Assembly (NCBI GenBank): GCA_036419695.1
Contig: CP143946.1
Location: forward strand, 600,501-664,500
Length of the DNA: 64,000 nucleotides
Origin: [Clostridium] symbiosum
GTDB lineage: Bacteria > Bacillota > Clostridia > Lachnospirales > Lachnospiraceae
Reading direction: 5' to 3'
Shown here: piece by piece, positions 7,435-15,920 of the stretch
Numbering within the stretch: position 1 is the stretch's first letter
How the letters are laid out: each line of letters begins with the position of its first letter
Notes under the pieces: model-generated
What the model was told of the DNA's origin: nothing
The model's database searches: none
What the model saw: only the letters and a program-made list of their open reading frames with translations
Translations under genes and position numbers: made by a program

Positions 7435-8817
7435 TTGATTACTACGATTATAATTGTTATGGCTATTTATTTTATCAGCATGATTGTCATCAGCTGGATG
7501 GGGAAAAAACATGCGAGCAATTTTGATTCCTATCTTAACATGGGGCGTTCGGGCGGAATTCTGCTCATCATGGGCGGAGCCATCGGGGCGCATATCGGAA
7601 ACGGCCTGGTCGTCGGAGGCGCCGGGGAGGGAGCCGCCGTCGGGTTCAGCGGGGCTGCCTACGGTTTCGGCTGTGCGCTTTCCTATGTGGTTTTGGCGTT
7701 CTGCATCAGCAACTTTATGTACCGTGGAGGGTATCTGACGCTGGCTGATTATCTTCGCAAACGTTATAAGAGTGAGATTCCGGCACAAGTTTACAACGTG
7801 GCCACCGTTCTTTCCTACCTGGGAATCCTTGGGGCTCAGCTCATGGCGGGCAAGGCTCTGTTCATCGCCCTGGGACTGAACGGAACCGCCGGTGTCATCG
7901 TAATCGCAGTCGTTGTTCTGCTCTATTCACAGATTTCAGGCCTGTGGGGAGCATTTGCCACATCGGTTGTCCAGACACTGGTCATTGCCGCCGGTCTGAT
8001 TGTCAGCGTGGCCGTACTGATGTCAATTGGTGCGATGGATCTGATCAGGGAGGCCGTGGCCTCCGGCGCGGTGCCGGAGACGTTTACCAGGTTTACCGGA
8101 GGATATGACGCCGCAACGATGATGCTGCTCATTATCCCGGTTGCGCTCAGTATTTTTACGGATCAGTGCACGTTCCAGAGGGTCAACTCCGCAAAGAGCG
8201 CCGCGACCTCTAAAATTGCCCATTTGCTGGCTGCCGTCGTAATCATTCCTCTGAGCATTGCTCCCACATTCGTGGGTATGTACGGGGCGGTCAAGTTTGG
8301 AGCCACAGGCAACGACGCGTTCTTTTCCGTGGTTATGAATATCCTGCCGCCTGTTGCGGCCGCTCTGATTGTGACGGCGGTTGTCGCGGCGGTAATGTCC
8401 ACAATCGACAGCGCTCTGATTGCATTTTCAGCCGTGCTCCTAAATGACATTTACAAGGGATATATCGACCGTGACGCCACCCCTGAAAAGCTGTCGAAGA
8501 TGACGCTGGGATTAAATATCGGGGTAACGGTGATCGGAATTGTGATTGCGCTCAGCTTTGGCTCGATTGTAAGCGTGCTTTCCAATACCTATATGTTCCT
8601 CTGTGCGGCCTGCCTGATTCCGTTTCTTGGAGGCATCCTCTGGAAAAAAGGTACGCCGTCGGGCGCGGTTGCCAGTTCTGTGGTTGGAGTAGGGTTTGAG
8701 CTGCTGGAACTTTTGGGCATATTTGCACTGCCTTATTCCACCATTACAGTATTTATCCCGTCTCTGATTGCCTTTGCCGTAGTCAGCATGATGACACAGA
8801 AACAGTTAATAGATTAA
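7435..8817 (+). CDS. Sodium:solute symporter (SSS family), paralogue 1
   Basis: An integral membrane Na+-coupled importer of about 460 residues and roughly 13 hydrophobic segments. The start is TTG 7435, six bases after AGGAGG (7423-7428); the frame is open to 7357 but lacks a better site. It has the glycine-rich first helices GGAIGAHIGNGLVVGGAGEG and the Na+-site region VMSTIDSALIAFSAVLLNDIY typical of the family. It is a clear paralogue of the symporter at 18089-19465, with shared IGxHIGNGxVVGGA and SGLWG motifs. It probably brings in the acid or betaine-type substrate of the CoA pathway. Fifteen bases separate it from the first alcohol dehydrogenase, suggesting one transcript. Confidence 0.87.
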   Translation: MITTIIIVMAIYFISMIVISWMGKKHASNFDSYLNMGRSGGILLIMGGAIGAHIGNGLVVGGAGEGAAVGFSGAAYGFGCALSYVVLAFCISNFMYRGGYLTLADYLRKRYKSEIPAQVYNVATVLSYLGILGAQLMAGKALFIALGLNGTAGVIVIAVVVLLYSQISGLWGAFATSVVQTLVIAAGLIVSVAVLMSIGAMDLIREAVASGAVPETFTRFTGGYDAATMMLLIIPVALSIFTDQCTFQRVNSAKSAATSKIAHLLAAVVIIPLSIAPTFVGMYGAVKFGATGNDAFFSVVMNILPPVAAALIVTAVVAAVMSTIDSALIAFSAVLLNDIYKGYIDRDATPEKLSKMTLGLNIGVTVIGIVIALSFGSIVSVLSNTYMFLCAACLIPFLGGILWKKGTPSGAVASSVVGVGFELLELLGIFALPYSTITVFIPSLIAFAVVSMMTQKQLID

Positions 8818-8832
8818 AAAGGAGAGAAGAAT

Positions 8833-10032
8833 ATGATTAATCTGGTATTGCGTGGTAATACGGATCTTATCTACGGAAAAGGTGAGATAGCCAAGGCGGG
8901 CGCTCTAATTAAGGAAAACGGCGGATCCCGCGTGCTGATCCACCATGTAAGTGAACCTTTTGTACAGCCGTTAATCGAGGCGGTAAAAGGCTATCTGGAT
9001 GCAGCCGGGCTGGAATATGTGGATTTGGGCGGGGGTGTGCCAAATCCCAGGCTGGATAAGGTTTATGAAGGAATCGAGCTGTGTCGGAGGGAAAAAGTGG
9101 ATTTTGTCCTGGCTATAGGCGGCGGTTCGGTGATTGACAGCTCCAAGGCTATCGCCCTCGGCGTGCCGTATGATGGAGATGTCTGGGACTTTTTTACGAT
9201 GAAAGCAGTCCATAAAGCATGTCTGCCGGTCGGCGTGATTTCCACCTTTGCGGCCACCGGAAGCGAATGCACTACAGGAACGGTAATCACCAAGGAAGAT
9301 GAACAGTTAAAACGCGGTGTAGAGGATAACAACGACAACATCATGATCCGGCCGAAATTTGCCATCCTGGATCCGACTCTTACCTTTACGGCGCCCCGGT
9401 TCCAGACGGCTTCGGGGACGGCGGATATCGTGTCCCACATCTGCGAAAACTTCTTCTCAGCGGATCCGGACAACGATTTTTCCGATTATTTCTGTATCAG
9501 CGGACTGAAGACGGCAATCAAGTTCGGTCCTGTCTGCCTTGAGGATCCGAGGAATTATGAGGCCAGAGGGGCGCTGATGCTCCTGAGCGGCTATGCGATA
9601 AACGGCTATATGAAATTCGGCCGTCACGGTGACTGGAACTGCCATGCCCTGGAACATGAGATGAGCGGCGAGTGGGATATTCCACACGGCGCAGGGCTGG
9701 CAATCATCACACCGCACTGGATGAGATATATCTATAAAGAACACATGGAGCTGTTCTTAAAATTCGCGACGAATGTATTTAACATTCCTTATAATGCGGA
9801 CGAACCGGAGCAGACGGCGCTGGCGGGAATTGAGGCGCTGGCCGATTTCTTCCATAATAAACTGGGACTTCCCAAAAATCTGCGCGAGCTGGGAGTGAAG
9901 GAAGAACAGATGACGGATGAGATTCTGCACAAGGTGTGCAAACGAATTTTTTACTATGGAACTGATGTGGCGGGAGATCTGCACCCGATGCGTGAGGAAG
10001 ATTTCTTTACTATCCTCAAGCAGTCTGTTTAG
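8833..10032 (+). CDS. Iron-containing alcohol dehydrogenase, paralogue 1
   Basis: A 399-residue group III alcohol dehydrogenase (BDH/YqhD-like). The nucleotide motif GGGSVIDSSK is at about 96-105. Metal ligands Asp198, His202, His271 and His285 have exactly the family spacing (4, 69 and 14 residues). It interconverts an alcohol and an aldehyde with NAD(P)H. A strong AAGGAGAG site precedes the ATG. It is followed 24 bp later by a close paralogue with the same architecture, so the pair may form hetero-oligomers or use different substrates. The aldehyde dehydrogenase upstream makes an alcohol-aldehyde-acid series plausible. Confidence 0.9.
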   Translation: MINLVLRGNTDLIYGKGEIAKAGALIKENGGSRVLIHHVSEPFVQPLIEAVKGYLDAAGLEYVDLGGGVPNPRLDKVYEGIELCRREKVDFVLAIGGGSVIDSSKAIALGVPYDGDVWDFFTMKAVHKACLPVGVISTFAATGSECTTGTVITKEDEQLKRGVEDNNDNIMIRPKFAILDPTLTFTAPRFQTASGTADIVSHICENFFSADPDNDFSDYFCISGLKTAIKFGPVCLEDPRNYEARGALMLLSGYAINGYMKFGRHGDWNCHALEHEMSGEWDIPHGAGLAIITPHWMRYIYKEHMELFLKFATNVFNIPYNADEPEQTALAGIEALADFFHNKLGLPKNLRELGVKEEQMTDEILHKVCKRIFYYGTDVAGDLHPMREEDFFTILKQSV

Positions 10033-10056
10033 TCCGGCTGAAAGGAGGACACTGCG

Positions 10057-11241
10057 ATGATCAATTTTGAACTTAAGAATATTCCAGATATGATTTTTGG
10101 CCGCGGCACGGAGGCAAGATGCGGCGAACTGCTTAAAAGTTTCGGAGGGACTAAGGCTCTGATTCACCATTCGGGCGAGCCGTTTGTACAGCCGCTGATT
10201 GAAAAAGTAAAACAGTATCTGACGGAAGCCGGTATGGAATTTGCAGAGCTGGGCGGCGTTGTTCCCAACCCCAGACTTTCCAAGGTATATGAGGGAATTG
10301 AACTGTGCCGGAAGGAAAAGTGTGACTGCGTTCTGGCCGTAGGCGGCGGCTCCGTCATCGACAGCGCCAAAGGGATCGCCTGCGGCGTGCCTTATGACGG
10401 GGATGTGTGGGATATGTACCGGATGGTGGTAACACCGGAAAAGGTGTTGACCCTGGGCGTTATTTCCACCTTCTCGGGAACGGGAAGCGAGTGCAGCTGT
10501 GCCTCGGTGGTAACGAATGAGAAGACACAGTTAAAACTCTCCATTGACGATAACCCGTTAGTGCGCCCGGCATTCTGTATCCTGAACCCGGAATTGACCT
10601 ACAGCGTTCCGCCGATGCAGACCGCGTCCGGCGCCTCGGACATCATGTCCCATCTGGTGGAAAATTTCTGCACGGCGACGCCCGATGTGTACATGAACCA
10701 CCAGTTCCTGATTGCAGGGATGAAGACGGTGCTTAAAAATGCGCCGATCGCCGTTCGGGAACCGGACAATTATGCGGCACGCAGCGCACTGGCCGCGACA
10801 GCGCCTTTTGCCATCAGCGGACTGCTCAGGATTGGTCTGGTGGGAGACTGGGCCTGCCATCTGATGGAACATGAGATGAGCACGGAGTGGAACGTCCCCC
10901 ACGGCCTGGGCCTGGCGATTATTACGCCGGTGTGGATGCGCTATGTGTATAAACGGAATGTGAGTCTTTTCGCCAAGCTGGCGGTGGAGCTGTTTGGCAT
11001 AGAGTATGATTTTGACTGCCCGGAGCGCACCGCTCTGGCCGGAATCGACGCCCTTTCGGAATGGTTCCAGTCTATCGGCATGCCGCGGACGATCCGGGAA
11101 TTTGTGGACGGCGATACGTCCGAGGCCACACTCCGCAGGATGGCGGCCAGGATTGATTATCCGCTGGAAGGCCATAAAACCGGTTTTGCATTTGCAATTT
11201 CGGCGGAGGATGTGGTGAACATCTATAAACTGGCTTTATAG
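10057..11241 (+). CDS. Iron-containing alcohol dehydrogenase, paralogue 2
   Basis: A 394-residue tandem paralogue of the preceding gene, sharing long stretches such as HHxxEPFVQPLIE, VPNPRL-KVYEGIELCR and GVPYDGDVWD. Metal ligands map to Asp195, His199, His268 and His282, again with 4, 69 and 14 residue spacing, and GGGSVIDSAK is intact, so both copies look active. AAAGGAGG precedes ATG 10057. It is the last gene of its unit: a strong bidirectional terminator lies at 11350-11401, where it meets the convergent histidine kinase gene. Confidence 0.9.
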   Translation: MINFELKNIPDMIFGRGTEARCGELLKSFGGTKALIHHSGEPFVQPLIEKVKQYLTEAGMEFAELGGVVPNPRLSKVYEGIELCRKEKCDCVLAVGGGSVIDSAKGIACGVPYDGDVWDMYRMVVTPEKVLTLGVISTFSGTGSECSCASVVTNEKTQLKLSIDDNPLVRPAFCILNPELTYSVPPMQTASGASDIMSHLVENFCTATPDVYMNHQFLIAGMKTVLKNAPIAVREPDNYAARSALAATAPFAISGLLRIGLVGDWACHLMEHEMSTEWNVPHGLGLAIITPVWMRYVYKRNVSLFAKLAVELFGIEYDFDCPERTALAGIDALSEWFQSIGMPRTIREFVDGDTSEATLRRMAARIDYPLEGHKTGFAFAISAEDVVNIYKLAL

Positions 11242-11349
11242 GGAGGAGAATACCCGGCCGCAGGACGGCCAGGCAGTGATAGGTGGAGCAGAAATAAGCC
11301 CGGCAGAAATAAACAGGGCAGAAATAAGTCCAGGCGGCAACCCAAAATC

Positions 11350-11401
11350 AAAAAGCGGCCGGAAATTATGAGTATTAATGCATAATTTCCGGCCGCTTTT
11401 T
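11350..11401. terminator. Strong bidirectional intrinsic terminator
   Basis: A perfect 21-bp stem (11350-11370 with 11381-11401) with a 10-nt loop, flanked by A5 and T5. It separates the alcohol dehydrogenase and histidine kinase transcripts. Confidence 0.93.
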
Positions 11402-11403
11402 CT

Positions 11404-11443
11404 GTTGAGTGGCAACGAAAAGTTCGCGAAGCGTGCTTTTCGT
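11404..11443. repeat. 40-bp short repeat R1, copy 1
   Basis: The sequence starts GTTGAGTGGCAACGAAAAG and ends CTTTTCGT, and contains the inverted pair ACGAAAAG/CTTTTCGT. The same 40 bp with one mismatch occurs at 23795-23834. Both copies directly follow the T-run of an intrinsic terminator. Confidence 0.85.
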
Positions 11444-11486
11444 AGTTGAAGAAGCCCGCCCGTGGAGCGTACAATTTCTCATCTGA

Positions 11487-12890
11487 TTACAGAGTAGTGG
11501 CTTTAGGAAGGCTGAAAATAAATTCAGTGCCTACGCCTTCGGTGCTGACTACGTCAATATTTTCCCCGTGGGACTGGATGATTTCCTTAACTATGGCGAG
11601 GCCCAGGCCGGTTCCTTTTTTGTCTTTACCGCGGGAGGCGTCGCTTTTGTAGAAGCGCTCCCAGATTTTTTTGACATTGTCTTTCGGGATGCCTACGCCA
11701 GTGTCCTTGACGGATACGAATACTTTTTCATAGCGCACGGAGGTCTGGATATAGATGACAGAGTCTTCATGGCTGAATTTGATGGCATTGTCGATCAGGT
11801 TATAGAGAACCTGCTGGATTTTGCCCAGGTCTGCGTAGACCATCTGGATGGAATCCGAGAAGGTCAGGTCAAAGGTGATACCTTTTGCGCTGCATGTGCC
11901 CTCGAAGGTGGCAGCCGTGTCTTTGACGGTCCTGTTGATGTCAAAGTTGGTGCGGCTTAAATATCCTTTGCTGTCCAGGGAGTTGAGTGTCAGCATTCCC
12001 TGGGTCAGTTTGTTCAGGCGCTCCGTCTCCGAGATGATGATACCCAGGTATTTTTTGTAGAGCTCCGGAGGAATGGTCCCGTCCAGGATAGCTTCCAGGT
12101 ATCCCTTGATGGAGGTGAGGGGAGAGCGGAAGTCATGTGAGACGTTGGCGATGAATTTTCTCTGGTATTCCTCCATGTCGTTTAACTCATTCGACATATA
12201 GTTCAACGTACTGGCCAGATAGCCGATCTCGTCCTGGCTGGTGACCCTGATATTGTGCGACAGGTTTCCGTCGGCATACTGGTTGGCCGCATAGGTGATC
12301 TTTTTCAAAGGAAAATACACAATTTTCGTAAATACAAGCAAAATGATCAGCGAGAGGCAGAAGATGATGGCGGATGTAATGTATACAATGTTCAGAAAAC
12401 CGTTCTGCTCCGCCTTTACCACGCTGATGGGGAGGTGGACCGCCACATATCCGTAAGTATTCATATTTCCCGTAACGGGAGCCAGGACAGACAGGACGTC
12501 GCTGTCGAACATCCCGTAATATTGGCCGATGGAATAGAGCCGGTTTCCCTGTGCGGTGGGATCAAAGCCCTCTATCGTGGTTCCGATCGCTTTGCGGCTG
12601 CTGTCGGCGGTGATGACGCCGCTGTGATCCAGGATCCATACCCGTGCCTTCAGATAAGTGGCTACCGCATCCAGCTGGGGGTAGGTAGCGTCCAGATCCA
12701 GGTGTTTCCCCTCATAGACTTTGCTGCAGTTGTCCGCAATCATAGTCGCCTCGTCATAGAGGGCTTCCGCATTCTGGCCAATCAGATGATCATATGTCAT
12801 GTCGGATGAGACCGTCGCAATTGTGACAAAGCCCAGAAAACCGAACAGCAGATATCCCAGTATAAACTTGTAATAAAGTGTGTGAGTCAT
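11487..12890 (-). CDS. Sensor histidine kinase (membrane-bound, orphan)
   Basis: A 467-residue kinase. TM1 is at about 8-28, followed by an extracytoplasmic sensing region of about 130 residues, TM2 at about 165-189, a HAMP linker, a DHp domain with phospho-accepting His252 in NVSHDFRSPLTSIKGYLEA, and a HATPase domain with N (LIDNAIKF), G1 (DTGVGIP), F and G2 (GTGLGLAIVKEI) boxes intact. GGAGG precedes the ATG. No response regulator is adjacent. It follows the LysR gene by 22 bp on the same strand, so the two are probably co-transcribed. The nearest OmpR-type regulator without a kinase is at 28107-28820. The signal sensed is unknown. Confidence 0.92.
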   Translation of the reverse strand: MTHTLYYKFILGYLLFGFLGFVTIATVSSDMTYDHLIGQNAEALYDEATMIADNCSKVYEGKHLDLDATYPQLDAVATYLKARVWILDHSGVITADSSRKAIGTTIEGFDPTAQGNRLYSIGQYYGMFDSDVLSVLAPVTGNMNTYGYVAVHLPISVVKAEQNGFLNIVYITSAIIFCLSLIILLVFTKIVYFPLKKITYAANQYADGNLSHNIRVTSQDEIGYLASTLNYMSNELNDMEEYQRKFIANVSHDFRSPLTSIKGYLEAILDGTIPPELYKKYLGIIISETERLNKLTQGMLTLNSLDSKGYLSRTNFDINRTVKDTAATFEGTCSAKGITFDLTFSDSIQMVYADLGKIQQVLYNLIDNAIKFSHEDSVIYIQTSVRYEKVFVSVKDTGVGIPKDNVKKIWERFYKSDASRGKDKKGTGLGLAIVKEIIQSHGENIDVVSTEGVGTEFIFSLPKATTL

Positions 12891-12912
12891 TGATTTCCTC
12901 CGTCCTGTAAAG

Positions 12913-13806
12913 TTAATATAAGACGCTGTTCAGGGAATAGGTGAGGAAGTCCACCAGTTCTTTGATCAGTGTTGGCTTGGGATAATTATTTCTTACCACC
13001 AGTGTGAGCGGATAGGGAAATGCGTTGTCTTTAAACGGGATGGTTCTCAGTTCCGGATATTTCGGAACGAGATTCGACGCATTGGAGTCAATGCAGAGCC
13101 CGCAGAGTCCGTCCTCGCTGCACAGCTTGTACATGTAAACCGTATCACTGGTGCGGCGTACATCGGGGGTAAAGCCCTCCGCCTGGCAGAGGCGCAGGAA
13201 TTTATTATAGGCAAAATCGTTGATGCACAGGATAAATTTCTGATTCTTCAAATCTTTAAATTCCAGTTCTTCTTTTGAGGCCAGCGGATTGTTTTTTTCC
13301 ACAATCACAAGGCGTCTGGTGGACGGCAGACTGTAGGTGATATAGCCGTCCGAGTTTTCATAGTCTGAAATAATGACGGCATCCAGTGTCCCGGCTTTCA
13401 GGAGCCTCAGACCCTCGATGTAACCGTGCTCAAATGACTCGATTTCCGTGTGGGGATGCAGCTCTTTGAAATATTCCCAGATCTTGTCCGAACCAAAGTA
13501 AATGAGGCCTCCGGACAGACCGAGGCGTATCTTGCCTTTATAATGGTTCGCTGATTCCTCCAGTTTCAGATTCAGACGTTCCCATTCTTCGAGTATCGGG
13601 CGGCTGCTCTCCAGCAACTCCTGTCCGAACTGGGTGGGAATCATGCCTTTTGGAGTACGGTAAAACAGGGCTGCGCCCAGTTCTTTCTCCAGCAAAGACA
13701 GCGATTTACTGAGGGCCTGATGGGAGATAAAAAGTATCTCGGATGCCCTCAGCAGACTGCCGCTTTCACATACCTGCACAAAATAACGCAGCTGTCGTAT
13801 TTCCAT
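12913..13806 (-). CDS. LysR-type transcriptional regulator (probable controller of the CoA island)
   Basis: 297 residues: an N-terminal winged helix (MEIRQLRYFVQVCESGSLLRA, then the recognition helix SHQALSKSLSLLEKELGAALF) and a two-lobe effector domain from about residue 90. It is divergent from etfB, and the 213-bp gap carries a compound dyad at 13915-13963 that is repeated in front of the acyl-CoA dehydrogenase at 2988-3036. The usual LysR arrangement therefore predicts that it activates both arms of the pathway in response to a pathway acid or acyl-CoA. It closely precedes the histidine kinase, an unusual partner. It belongs to the same general subfamily as the LysR at 31606. Confidence 0.9.
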   Translation of the reverse strand: MEIRQLRYFVQVCESGSLLRASEILFISHQALSKSLSLLEKELGAALFYRTPKGMIPTQFGQELLESSRPILEEWERLNLKLEESANHYKGKIRLGLSGGLIYFGSDKIWEYFKELHPHTEIESFEHGYIEGLRLLKAGTLDAVIISDYENSDGYITYSLPSTRRLVIVEKNNPLASKEELEFKDLKNQKFILCINDFAYNKFLRLCQAEGFTPDVRRTSDTVYMYKLCSEDGLCGLCIDSNASNLVPKYPELRTIPFKDNAFPYPLTLVVRNNYPKPTLIKELVDFLTYSLNSVLY

Positions 13807-13914
13807 CTAATCACCTGCCTGTCTGTATAAACTCACCTGTTCAAAAACGGCCGGAAATCCCGCCGGATAACGGTTTCCGATAGTATCTCAATTATAGATC
13901 ACTTTAATTTCAGA

Positions 13915-13963
13915 TGCAACTTTCAGTTGCAAGATAGTAAAAATTTAAACTGCTATTTTTAGA
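13915..13963 (+). promoter_or_regulatory. Compound LysR-type operator, copy 2 (etf promoter)
   Basis: TGCAAC-N5-GTTGCA at 13915-13931, then the 27-bp block at 13937-13963 containing TAAAAAT/TTAAAAAT-type and ATTTTTA arms. It matches 2988-3036 in sequence and nearly in spacing (one base difference). A likely -10, TACAAT, lies at 13977-13982. Confidence 0.75.
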
Positions 13964-14019
13964 AAATTCGCTCTGATACAATGAATACATAGAAAATTAA
14001 AGGACGGTGAAAAAAGAAT

Positions 14020-14817
14020 ATGAAGATTATTGTATGTGTAAAACAGGTTCCCGACACAACGGAAATTAAGATTGATCCTGTGACAAACACACTGATACGC
14101 GCCGGGGTTCCCAGCATCGTAAATCCGTATGACGCATATGCCCTGGAGACGGCAATCCGTCTGAAGGAGCGGTACGGGGCGGAGGTCCTCGTCATTTCCA
14201 TGGGACCGGATCAGGCCAGGGCGGCGCTCAGGGAATGCCTGTCCATAGGGGCGGATCGGGCATGGCTCATCAGCGACAGGGCATTCGGAGGTTCGGACAC
14301 CCTGGCAACCAGCTTTGTGCTGTCGGAGGCTGTCTCATGGCTGGATAAGGAGGTTGGGGGAATTGACCTGGTGCTCTGCGGAAAACAGGCGATTGACGGC
14401 GACACTGCCCAGGTCGGGCCGGAGATGGCGGAACACCTCGATATCCCGCAGATTACATATGCCTCCGACGTGGAACTTGCGGAGGACGCGGTGCTGGTGA
14501 AGAGGGAGAATGATGACGGATACGATGTGATAAGGGCGAAACTGCCGGCGGTTGTGACGGTAACCAAGATTTCCGGTGATACAAGGCTCCCGTCGATTAA
14601 AGGTAAAATGAGGGCGTCGAGGGCGGAGATTCCGGTACTCACGGCCGAAATGCTGGGGATCGACACCGGACGATGCGGCCTGAAGGGCTCCCCGACAAAA
14701 GTAAAGAAAACATTTACACCGGTCAGGACAAAACAGGGAATTAAAGAGGAAGGAAAGACCGCCCAGGAGTTTGCAGCCGGCCTGGCAGGATTTCTGGACG
14801 GGAAAAAATTGGTGTGA
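14020..14817 (+). CDS. etfB: Electron transfer flavoprotein, beta subunit
   Basis: A 265-residue EtfB/FixA protein. It opens MKIIVCVKQVPDTTEIKID and contains NPYDAYALETAIRLKE, the AMP/FAD region GKQAIDGDTAQVGPEMAEHL, and the recognition-loop motif KLPAVVTVTK-ISGDTRLPSIKGKMRA. It forms the Etf heterodimer with the next gene and moves electrons between acyl-CoA dehydrogenases and NADH, ferredoxin or quinone carriers. No FixC or FixX gene is nearby. Whether this Etf is bifurcating cannot be settled by eye. AAAGGACGG precedes the ATG, and the promoter holds operator copy 2. Confidence 0.93.
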   Translation: MKIIVCVKQVPDTTEIKIDPVTNTLIRAGVPSIVNPYDAYALETAIRLKERYGAEVLVISMGPDQARAALRECLSIGADRAWLISDRAFGGSDTLATSFVLSEAVSWLDKEVGGIDLVLCGKQAIDGDTAQVGPEMAEHLDIPQITYASDVELAEDAVLVKRENDDGYDVIRAKLPAVVTVTKISGDTRLPSIKGKMRASRAEIPVLTAEMLGIDTGRCGLKGSPTKVKKTFTPVRTKQGIKEEGKTAQEFAAGLAGFLDGKKLV

Positions 14818-14836
14818 CATGCGGGAGGGGATTTAA

Positions 14837-15877
14837 GTGGAACAGAGACAGGATTATAAGAATATCTGGGTATTTATTGAGACCGAGGAAGGAAAGGCAA
14901 AGCCGGTGGGCTATGAATTGCTGACGCCGGGCCGGATGCTGGCCGATAAGACGGGACAGAAGCTGGTGGCGGTGATACCGGCATATGAGGCGGAAGAGAC
15001 GGCCGCGCAGGCCGCAGCCTACGGCGCGGACGAAGTGCTCCTGGTAGAGGGTGAGATATACCGGAACTACAGAACCGACGTGTTTGCAGATTGTATGACA
15101 CAGCTTGTGGAAAAGTACAGGCCCCTGGTCATTCTGATGGGAGCGACAAACAACGGAAGGGATCTGGGGCCGAGGCTGGCATGCCGGCTGAAAACAGGGC
15201 TTACGGCCGACTGTACGGCGCTGGATATCGATGCGGAGACGGGAAATGTGGAGTGGACAAGACCGGCATTCGGCGGAAACCTGATGGCTACGATTCTCTG
15301 TCCGGACCACAGGCCCCAGATGGGAACCGTGAGGCCGGGGGTATTTAAGAAGCCGGTAAAGGAAACAGGTAATGCAAAAGATGTACAGGTTGGCAGTCAT
15401 GCAGAACAAAGAATCATCAGGGAAAAAGTTGACATAAGTCCGGAACACATCCGCACCGAGATCGTGGAGCGCATAAAGGAGGTGGTCCAGTCCGTCAATC
15501 TGGAGGAAGCGGACATCATCGTGTCCGGCGGCCGCGGAATCGGAAAAGCGGAAAATTTCTCCTACATCAGGGAGCTGGCCGAGGCGCTCGGAGGAGCGGT
15601 CGGTTCATCGAGAGCCTGCGTGGATGCGGACTGGATTCCACATGCACACCAGGTGGGGCAGACCGGTAAAACGGTGGCGCCGAAGCTCTACATCGCCTGC
15701 GGTATTTCAGGTGCCATCCAGCACCTGGCCGGAATGTCGGGAGCGGAGACGATCGTGGCAATCAATAAGGACCCGGACGCTCCCATATTCGGAGTGGCCG
15801 ATTATGGAATCGTGGGAGATCTGCTGGAGGTAATTCCGGAACTGATCCGTGAGATTAATAAGATAAAAGCAAACTGA
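14837..15877 (+). CDS. etfA: Electron transfer flavoprotein, alpha subunit
   Basis: A 346-residue EtfA/FixB protein starting at GTG 14837 behind GGGAGGGG, 19 bp after etfB. The C-terminal FAD domain is typical: IIVSGGRGIGKAENF, VGSSRACVDADWIPHAHQVG, TGKTVAPKLYIACGISGAIQ and INKDPDAPIF. It is the partner of EtfB. The only acyl-CoA dehydrogenase in the window is at 3211, on a separate transcript under a matching operator, so Etf and dehydrogenase are probably induced together. Confidence 0.93.
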   Translation: MEQRQDYKNIWVFIETEEGKAKPVGYELLTPGRMLADKTGQKLVAVIPAYEAEETAAQAAAYGADEVLLVEGEIYRNYRTDVFADCMTQLVEKYRPLVILMGATNNGRDLGPRLACRLKTGLTADCTALDIDAETGNVEWTRPAFGGNLMATILCPDHRPQMGTVRPGVFKKPVKETGNAKDVQVGSHAEQRIIREKVDISPEHIRTEIVERIKEVVQSVNLEEADIIVSGGRGIGKAENFSYIRELAEALGGAVGSSRACVDADWIPHAHQVGQTGKTVAPKLYIACGISGAIQHLAGMSGAETIVAINKDPDAPIFGVADYGIVGDLLEVIPELIREINKIKAN

Positions 15878-15920
15878 TTGAAAACTCAAAGAAGAAAGTT
15901 AAAGGAAAGGATGGTTCAAT

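Noticed and set aside
7120..7788. 222-codon minus-strand ORF across the symporter start
   Set aside because: It spans the repeats, terminator and the N-terminus of the symporter on the other strand and resembles no family.
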